A stretch of 64,000 bases of DNA, from positions 7,068,001-7,132,000 of the forward strand of contig CAJSYZ010000005.1 in NCBI GenBank assembly GCA_910574455.1, in the 5' to 3' direction. Under the pieces are notes generated by a model. The model was not told the origin of the DNA and did no database searches. It saw only the letters and a program-made list of their open reading frames with translations. A program made the translations under genes and the position numbers. Of the stretch, positions 56,655 through 64,000 are shown one piece after another; the stretch's first letter is position 1, and each line of letters opens with the position of its first letter. Source of the stretch: Trichaptum fuscoviolaceum. Lineage: Eukaryota > Basidiomycota > Agaricomycetes > Hymenochaetales > Trichaptaceae.

Positions 56655-58301
56655 ATGTCTGGGCCCAATGATTTACTGAAGGACATATCGGACGAGGAGA
56701 AATCATTGTAAGAATTTATAACATCTCTTGAATGTTACCCAACTGACGACTTCCTGTAGGATTAATAGTGTATATATATCCCTAGCCGCTACGAGTGATT
56801 ATTCTTGTTCGCATACTCTAGGCTGCTGTGTTCACTGGCTCTATCAAGCAATTGTGATATTTGATCATATTCTCACATTCTCCGATGAAATACGAGCTAT
56901 ATGGAAAACCAGACGTACTGTGGCATCGGTCATCTTTCTCGTTAATCGATACTTCTCTTTGGGTGGATATACTGCGATCGCGTACATACAAATTTCTCGT
57001 TCACTAAGTCTTACAGTAAGTCAATCAATCTAATCTGGTTATAAATCTTCTTGACGGTTTGTTAGGAGTGTGTCGTATACTTGCTCAATCATTATGTTAA
57101 TGGGATCTCTGCTAAGAAATTCGTTGATGTCAGAAATATTTGCGAAAATATCTCGAGATATCTTGCTGCTTTGGTTCTTATAAACCAAGTGGCAATCGTT
57201 GGTAAGATGACTTATTATGTATCAAAACACAACGCTCATATTACATTCAGTTACGATGGTTCTGAGGATATATGCGCTATATTGCCGAAACACAATTGCC
57301 CTCTGCGTGATGTGTATATCCGGAAGTTACTGTGTAGTTATGCTAGTCGTAAGTACTGCTACATTTTGGCATGACTGGTATAAGAGTGATCATCTGTCCT
57401 TTCGTAGTTCGTCATTTTCGGTATGACTGGCTCAATCGCCACATTAAATGAAGATTTAGACCTCCCTACGTGTATAACAAGTTCAACAAACTTGTTTGTG
57501 TGTTCCCCGTCTGCTATTTCTTTCTTCACTTACGTGTACTTCTTCACCAGAAGTCCGTCTTTCAGCTCTATTTGAACTACGACCTGATCATTCGGACTAC
57601 TGACCGCAGTATAGCTTACGTATTAGCTATCGGATCAGCTATTCAATTCGACATCATTGTTTTTGTTCTAACAGCAAAGCGTGCATGGACCGTTTTGAAG
57701 TCAGCCTCGCCCCTGCAGTTCACTTCGCCCCTTTATACAATTCTATTCAGAGATGGTGAGTCTATCATAAATGGGGTACGCAATGCTGGTACTAATGAAT
57801 TCTTGTAGGGTCGATATATTTCGTGTGATCAATCATATCTCTGTACTTGGTCTTTAATACGAAGGACTAATGTTCCTCATAGCGTCATGATTGCCGCAAA
57901 TGTCATCCCGTTCGTCTACTTTTGGGTAAGTATCTCGATATCACAGAGTCGAAACCCTTCTGATAACATGTTCTAGGTAGACCCCAGCCAATATTTTATC
58001 AAGGAAATGGGATCTAATTCAATTATCGGACCTGCGTGAGTCATTTATTTATGAAATTTGTTAAGGGTCCTATCACTAACCTACAACCACTAGCATTTCT
58101 GTCGTCCTTCTCTCCCGCCTCATACTAAACTTGCGTTTGGAGAATGAATGCACCCTGCGAGGTGGCTTTCGTTCGAGATCTCAGATTGGGCCTCCGCGGG
58201 TGCTGATAGCTCCGAGGATTCTTGGCAACCTGACAGCTGAGCTTCGGGATGATATCGACGACGACGACGAAGAAGAAGGGTTTGAAATGGACCATCAATG
58301 A
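56655..58301 (+). CDS. DUF6533-type seven-helix membrane protein, tandem copy 1
   Basis: Eleven exons with agreeing phases (56655-56707, 56760-56794, 56849-57015, 57066-57201, 57251-57348, 57408-57497, 57551-57755, 57809-57824, 57883-57925, 57977-58035, 58094-58301) give 369 aa. The DUF6533 core is at the N-terminus: IVIFDHILTFSDEIRAIWKT and SVIFLVNRYFSLGGY. Further hydrophobic segments follow: LAALVLINQVAIVG; VTMVLRIYALYCRNTIALCV; AYVLAIGSAIQFDIIVFVLT; MIAANVIPFVYFW; ISVVLLSRLILNLR. The cytosolic tail has the motif RILGNLTAELR shared by all three copies, then an Asp/Glu run (DDIDDDDEEE). It resembles a seven-helix receptor-like protein; no ligand or function is established for the family as far as I know. 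This is the copy with the cleanest gene model. Confidence 0.82.
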
Positions 58302-59182
58302 TCTAACTCCCGTGTTGAAAGCAGCTGAGCCTTGATAACATATACTGTTTCGTTTCTTGCTGACTTGAATGCTCGGTTAGTATTTCAGGACAATTCTCTA
58401 AAGACAGCCCCTTCTTTGCGCTAATCCCCTTTTATGAATAGTGTGTCTACTTCCATAGAGTTGTACAATGCAATGACATGTCATTAAACGAAAGGGAAGA
58501 GACAAGCGTATTGTGAAATACATATTTAGTTACTATACTTGTCATAGTTCAGGGCCGGGTTTTGCAAGTCTGCCTTAAATAGTACTGAGTTCTAACGAGT
58601 TACTGCCACCAGCTCTTTTAACACCATTCACGTTGACCAACTCGAGCATCGGGGATCAGTGTCCTCTTTGCATTACACAGAAGACATGAAACAGCATACA
58701 TGTCTCTGTCTCTCTTACCTCCCTTTACGGATCGCGGCCTGCCGTCTCAGGATAAGGACATGCACCCGGGCCAACCGTGGTCTCGATCACAGTACCATGG
58801 GCGCGATGATCCGTGCTCCTAGCATCAAGTAACGCCTGAGCACCTGCAGACTCTACCAATACACACACCATGGGTTAAATGATGCTAAAATGCAAAAGGG
58901 CATGCTCCATTTCACCTTCTGACTTTCCGTGAGTAATTTGGAGATAAATTTAACTCGTCTGCGTTCTCTGATACTTTCACAGTGTGAGGTGCGAGGATTG
59001 AAGACACTTACAAGTACCCCGACCTACCGGAGCTATGCTGCTAGAGATTCCGCCTCGTCATCATCATTACCAAATCTCTCACCGTGATTCCAGCATCGCT
59101 ACCGGAAGGCATAAAGAGCTTGCTCGATCGATCATGCATCTAGAAAGTCGACCAGCGTCGACTTCTAAATAGGCAAACTCCT
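58302..59182. other. Spacer between tandem DUF6533 genes
   Basis: No gene recognised. Confidence 0.4.
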
Positions 59183-60812
59183 ATGTTTCCCATCCCAAGC
59201 TACCGTACTTTGACAAGCGACGCGTTTGAAGAACGAGTGTAAGATTTTACCGTTACGTTGGATGGTCTTTGCGTGCTGACTTTACCGACACATGTAGACA
59301 TCTTGATCTGTACATAACCCTGGCCGTTTTTGTAAGCTGTTCCATCTCAAAGGCTACACTGCTAAGCTCTCATCATTGTCTTGCGTGTAAGCTGTCGTGA
59401 CTTTTGATCACATACTTACGTTTTCCGATGAAATACGATTCATCTGGAAAGCAAGGTGCACTGTGGCATCAGTAATTTTTGTGATCAACCGATATCTATC
59501 TCTGGGAGGATACATTGCCGCGGCTTGCTTCCAATTCATGCCTGAAATAGCAGCTTTAAAGGTGAGCTGACCAAAGTAAAGTCGAATCAGATGTTTTCTC
59601 ATTTGTTCGATGGTTGTGCGTTTCCTTGCATGCATGTTGTCTCTCGCTTTTATACTCATCAACACTTACGATAGCGTGGATTGCCTCATGTTCTCGAGAT
59701 TTATTGCTGTCTTGGCTCTTGTCAATCAAGTGGCAGTTGTCGGTGCGTTACCGTACTACATGCTGCTATGCTAGATCGCTCATATTGTCACCTCCAGTTA
59801 CAATGACTCTGAGGACATATGCACTGTATCACCGAAACCTTCTTGCCATCTGCATCTTGTGCGTATCCGGACTGTACTGTGTATCTTGTTCAACCGTGAG
59901 TTTCGTCGCTTCCGATTTGAGACAATAGCAGGTAATTCTGGAACCTTATCTAGTATGTCATCTTCTGCATGGTTGCAAGTGGCTTTGATTTATACTTACC
60001 GGAAGGTCAATACCAACATACTCAGATGATTTGTAATTTCTTGTCTGTTCATTTCAAGAACGTTTCGCTGACTTAGTTTCCAGACGTGCGTGTCATGAAA
60101 CCGTTATGACAAGATATCTTGACCACTGCACAGCGTATATTCTAGCTATCACATCAACGATACAATTTGATGTTCTTATTTTCGTCCTCACGGTAAATCG
60201 TACATGGCGTGAACTGAAGTCTGCTTCACATGCGGCCTACTTCCCCCTTTACTCACTCCTATTCAAAGATGGTGAGAGTTCATCAAAATAATCGTAGGGT
60301 TGAATAATGATGAAGCTGATCAATTTCTAGGCTGTATATACTTTATGTGAGCAGTGTCTACCACGAGTCAGGACCCATTTATGTAACCTGACCCCTTACT
60401 ACAGCGCCATTATCACAGCAAATGCGATTCCATTCTTTTATTACTGGGTAGGATTCTCCTTGTCGTGAATGTTGATATCTAACGGCCAAACATCTTTAGA
60501 TAGATCCTTATCAGACATTCATCAAGGAGACGGGGTCGAACTCAGCGGTTGGACCAGCGTAAGATCTAAAGCAATGAAATCCTATAAGTGAAGAAGGCTT
60601 AACTTCCGTTTGCTAGCATCTCTGTCATTGTTCTCTCTCGACTGATACTTAACTTACGCCTGGAACACGAACAGACTGTCCGAAATGACTTTGATTCGAG
60701 GGCTGGACTTTCGCGGTTGCTATTTGCTCTGCGGATTCTCGGAAACCTGACAGCTGAGCTTCGCAGTGATCTCAACGGCGAAGATAACGAGTTGACGAGC
60801 ATTATGCACTGA
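59183..60812 (+). CDS. DUF6533-type membrane protein, tandem copy 2 (first exons out of phase)
   Basis: Parallel to copy 1: MFPIPSYRTLTSDAFEER (ATG 59183), VTFDHILTFSDEIRFIWKA, SVIFVINRYLSLGGYIAAA, FSRFIAVLALVNQVAVVG, VTMTLRTYALYHRNLLAICI, AYILAITSTIQFDVLIFVLT, IITANAIPFFYYW, ISVIVLSRLILNLRLEHE and LRILGNLTAELRSDLNG to TGA at 60812. The exon before the DUF6533 core ends one base short compared with copies 1 and 3 (GTTTTT then GTAAGC, where they have seven bases before the donor), and the exon around FLACMLSLAFILINTYDS also fails to join in phase. Either I have missed alternative splice sites or the copy carries small frameshifts. From the LRTYALY exon onward it looks intact. Confidence 0.65.
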
Positions 60813-61636
60813 TAAGTTATAATCGTATTCAGAAACTCGTGATTTCCTTGGATGTCGCTTCCCCTAATTTCTGCTTGTCTGCCATTTGTCGCATATCTGA
60901 TGTGGCTTATTGTGGGATCGAATTTACAGTTGCTCCTACTCAAGTTCTGGAAGGTTACGGGTGTTAGGTGATACGAAAGAGTTCAAAGATCGGAATTCAG
61001 ACACTTTACTGTATGTCTCATGATCTGTTTCGGCGACATCAGACTTCGACTTCAGGCTTCGAGTTCGGCCGTGACAATGCTTCGCGCCATCGGGTGTCAC
61101 CAGCGCCCGTTTGTCCTTCACTCAGACTGCAAGCTACTTGTGCATAGCGCAATGTATGTAAGTGTACTGACCACGGTAAGTACTATCTCCGACTTGGATC
61201 TGATTTATTACCCTTCCCGAAGATGCCAGTATACCAATCGGGTCAGCGCTGCGCCACAGATTGATAGACTAAATTTGGCTCAGAGTCATTGTGTATTGTG
61301 CATCTGATCATTGATGGCTTTGCAGTCAGAAATTAGTCCGGATCGTCGCTGCAATCCGGTTCGAGCCCGAAAACCTGCGACGTGCGCAGAAACAGGCTAT
61401 GATCATTGTTGGACTTTGGTATTGTTCCATTCCTTGCTAAACAACACATGTTTGATTTTGATCATCTGATTGACATATATCCCAATTAGCTCAGTATTAT
61501 GATAGAAGTCCCCTCGGAGTCTGTTAATCCGCCGCGATCACGGGAAGAGTGAGCGTGTACAAATACACAGCGGCCTGCTGAATGTTGGAATCGGCCCCAA
61601 GCTCCCTTGTTCCAAATCCTCCGAGTTGGGATCATC
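60813..61636. other. Spacer between tandem DUF6533 genes 2 and 3
   Basis: No gene recognised. A GGTTCGAGCC word near 61350 resembles a tRNA B box but has no matching stems. Confidence 0.4.
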
Positions 61637-63302
61637 ATGGAAGACTTTACATCAATTTTCACGCCCTCCCCACAAACCTCCCCCTCATTCAACGCAGTGT
61701 AGGATCTCCGCCGCATCTTGTAGATAGTAGAAGCTGACCTAAAATATGTTCATAGGCTTATTGATCAGTACATGACTCTGGCTGCAACGAGTGAATATAG
61801 CATTACCCAATTTCTGCTTCTGCGTTCGCTGATTGTGTCAACCGGAAGCTATCGTGGCTTTTGACCACATCGTAACATTTCCCGCGGAAGTTCGCACTAT
61901 TTGGAAAACCAGGCGTACCGTGGCTTCAGCAATCTTTATCATCAATCGATACTTCTCTCTAGTGGGATATATTGTTGTCACATACTTTCAATGCGTTTCT
62001 CAAAACACCACAGTGCGTCGTAGTTCGTTTATGTTCAAAATCTTACATTGACACACGCTCAATAGCTGTTCGTCATATATTAGCTTGCATGATTGCACCC
62101 AAATTCAACCTTCGTTTGCCGACAGTGAGCGATGCATAAAGTTCTCAAGGTTTATCGCAGTATTGGGACTTGCGAATCAAGTGGCAATTGTCTGTGAGAC
62201 CAACTTTCTCTAACTCAATCCATATTATTCAAATACTTCGATCAGTTACAATGACTCTGAGGACCTATGCTCTGTATCAACGAAATGCCATAATTCTTTT
62301 TATCATGTGCATCAGCGGATTGTATTGCACGGTTGTATTATTTGTGAGTAGCATCTCTTTCAGTTCCTAGTCACAAGATTCTAGAGGATGTACTCAAGAA
62401 GTCTTAGTACGTCATCTTCTACATGACTTCAGTGGTTATCTCCTTTTCTTTCGGCGTCCCCGAGTCGTCCCGAACTATCGTCCAGACCTGCAACACCACT
62501 GCCGCTGTCTTGTGAGCTCCTTCAACCAGTATAATCCCAATTTATATCCTAAATATTTTTGTCAGTCGTATGTCTCTTTAGCTCACTACTTCTGATTAAT
62601 GCGACATTAAGACATTCGTTGCTTAGCATATGTGCTAGCCATCACATCTGTGATACAGTTTGATGTTGTCGTTTTTATCCTCACAGCAACCCATACAATG
62701 CATACTATGAAATCAGATCCTCATATGTGGTCCGTCTCCCCCTTGTACTCGCTCATATTTAGAGATGGTGAGACTATGCACTTTCTCTACATCTCTCATT
62801 GTGAAATGCTAACTGACTTTCAGGTTGCATGTACTTTATGTGAGCGGCTGTCTGTTTGCCGACTCGAAGTAACGATACTTAAGCTTCATGACAAGGGTTA
62901 TGATTATTGCAAATGCATTCCCCTTCATCTATTTCTGGGTAGGAGCTATGAAAAAGAATAGATTGTCGTCATTCACATCGTACCATCTATTCTAGATGCA
63001 CTCTCAACAATTATTCATGAGAGAGATGGGAGCCAATTGGGTGATTGGACCAGCGTAAGACTCCCTTAACCACCGCCTCATTGGTTTACTTGGACTGATT
63101 CTGACTGTTGCTGTGTAGCATTTCTGTCGCTCTACTTTCTCGCCTTATGCTCAACCTGCGGCGAGAAAATGAGTACACTATCCGAGGAGATTTCCGTAGC
63201 TTGAATTTCGTGCCCTCTCGGATTCTGTTTGCCCCGAGAATCCTTGGGAACCTGACGGCCGAGCTTCGCACTGATATCGAGGGCACCGAAGACGCTGAAT
63301 AG
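61637..63302 (+). CDS. DUF6533-type membrane protein, tandem copy 3
   Basis: Third copy in the array. MEDFTSIFTPSPQTSPSFNA (ATG 61637), LIDQYMTLAAT, then IVAFDHIVTFPAEVRTIWKT, SAIFIINRYFSLVGYIVVTY, FSRFIAVLGLANQVAIV, VTMTLRTYALYQRNAIILFI, YVIFYMTSVVISFSFGVPES, AYVLAITSVIQFDVVVFILT, SPLYSLIFRDG, VALLSRLMLNLRRENEYTIR and RILGNLTAELRTDIEG to TAG at 63302. Exons follow the same plan as copy 1; the join after the DUF6533 core (near 62010-62066) could not be placed in phase with certainty. Order and orientation are the same as copies 1 and 2, so it arose by tandem duplication; divergence is substantial, so the array is not recent. Confidence 0.7.
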
Positions 63303-63909
63303 TAGTTGTATGTTTGATTCCGCAGTGGTAATATCTTGATAACATGCGTATGTTTCGGATTCAAGTTCGGGGATTTTGAAGGCTCGTACGGATTGTCCTT
63401 TGCATTCCATGTCGCATCTTAATTTATAAAACCCTTGCTCCTTAAATCTGAGTATCATTTACTACGTTTTCATTGTCGTTTGAGCGTGCGTCGAGCGTGC
63501 CTGAAGATCACAAATCGACGGTTATAAGCATTTCCACCCGACGCCCGTGAGATAAACTTGAAGCCTTTGCGGCGCGGCACGATAGTTGAGCCGAGGATAT
63601 TGACGTTCAAGTTTCAGTTTCCAGTGCAAGGGTGCACAAAATGCAGATGACCCTGAAATGAAAGCTGTCAACAATTCCACGTATAGCAACGAGATAAAAT
63701 GATATGATGAGTTTAAGACATAGCAGATAACGTCGCCCATCATTTTGTCCCCGCGCTTGCCCTTGCCATTACCACTGGCAGTGATCGGAACAGCGCCCCC
63801 GTCGGCGACTAACGGTCAGTGATCATCAAAGGGCATGATACTACCACTGGTGAGGGCTTAGTATAAAGTGCAGATCCCGGAGACACCATCCCAGCAGGGT
63901 TGCGCTGTG
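63303..63909. other. Intergenic with promoter of the right-edge gene
   Basis: GTATAAAG (TATA box, 63861-63868) lies 42 bp before the ATG at 63910. Nothing else recognised. Confidence 0.45.
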
Positions 63910-64000
63910 ATGTCCCCTCTTCGTCGCGCTGTCTCTGAAGAGGAAGTGTTTACCGCGAAGCCTTATGAAAAGCTCTTCGTCCGTGTGGTGTCTCAGCTAG
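63910..64000 (+). CDS. 5' end of an unidentified gene (partial at right edge)
   Basis: The ATG at 63910 opens MSPLRRAVSEEEVFTAKPYE and continues open for 30 codons to the window edge. It is preceded at a proper distance by a TATA box and lies in a GC-richer stretch. Too little is visible to identify the product. The N-terminus is charged, without a signal peptide. Confidence 0.5.
   Translation, partial: MSPLRRAVSEEEVFTAKPYEKLFVRVVSQL

Noticed and set aside
61340..61380. tRNA-like B box (GGTTCGAGCC)
   Set aside because: No 5-bp T stem, no acceptor stem and no A box at the right distance.
1..64000. CRISPR arrays, prophage, bacterial operons or secondary-metabolite core synthases
   Set aside because: None seen; all clear genes are eukaryotic with introns.

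Overview
The window reads as nuclear DNA of a basidiomycete fungus, most likely an Agaricomycete. The basis is gene style rather than a database match: short spliceosomal introns (about 40-70 nt) in almost every gene, a coiled-coil F-box protein, DUF6533-type seven-helix proteins in tandem, a TPR-CHAT protein, a Thr/Ser/Asp-rich secreted wall protein and a SET/MYND protein. I see no rRNA, tRNA or CRISPR array.

Layout. 1-8.7 kb: an F-box gene running off the left edge (-), a UbiA prenyltransferase (-), a 234-aa orphan (-) and a 17-exon 4-coumarate-CoA-ligase-like gene ending in a PTS1-like AKL (-). 9.4-17.9 kb: a cluster of five related, unrecognised genes (A -, E + pseudogene, B -, C +, D +). 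Their exons are repeats of one module, their internal introns are all phase 2, and they share a promoter block of CCAAT, TATA and the palindrome GATCTGCGCAGATC. Four of the five carry decayed copies of a second unrecognised gene (X) upstream. This cluster is my best candidate for a previously undescribed system. 18-20.2 kb: nothing coding recognised. 20.3-37 kb: SET/MYND protein (+), Thr-rich secreted protein (+), amidase (-), Ser/Pro-rich orphan (-), an acidic protein with G1/S-type promoter motifs (+), a second amidase (+) and a protein kinase (-). 37.7-41.7 kb: a TPR-CHAT protein whose reading frame is cut by one in-frame TGA, tail-to-tail with an orphan. 42-53.3 kb: transposon-rich, with four TIR elements, a DUF6533 gene carrying one of them, and a two-RRM RNA-binding protein of the RBMS/MSSP type. 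53.5-64 kb: a medium-chain reductase, a possible small spliced unit, three tandem DUF6533 genes and the 5' end of another gene at the right edge.

Few neighbours look functionally linked. UbiA and the acyl-CoA-ligase-like gene could belong to one meroterpenoid or lipid-tail pathway, but no polyketide or terpene core enzyme is present, so that is weak. The two amidases flank three unrelated genes and are probably old paralogs. Exon boundaries given below were read by hand and checked for frame, but not against RNA or protein databases.
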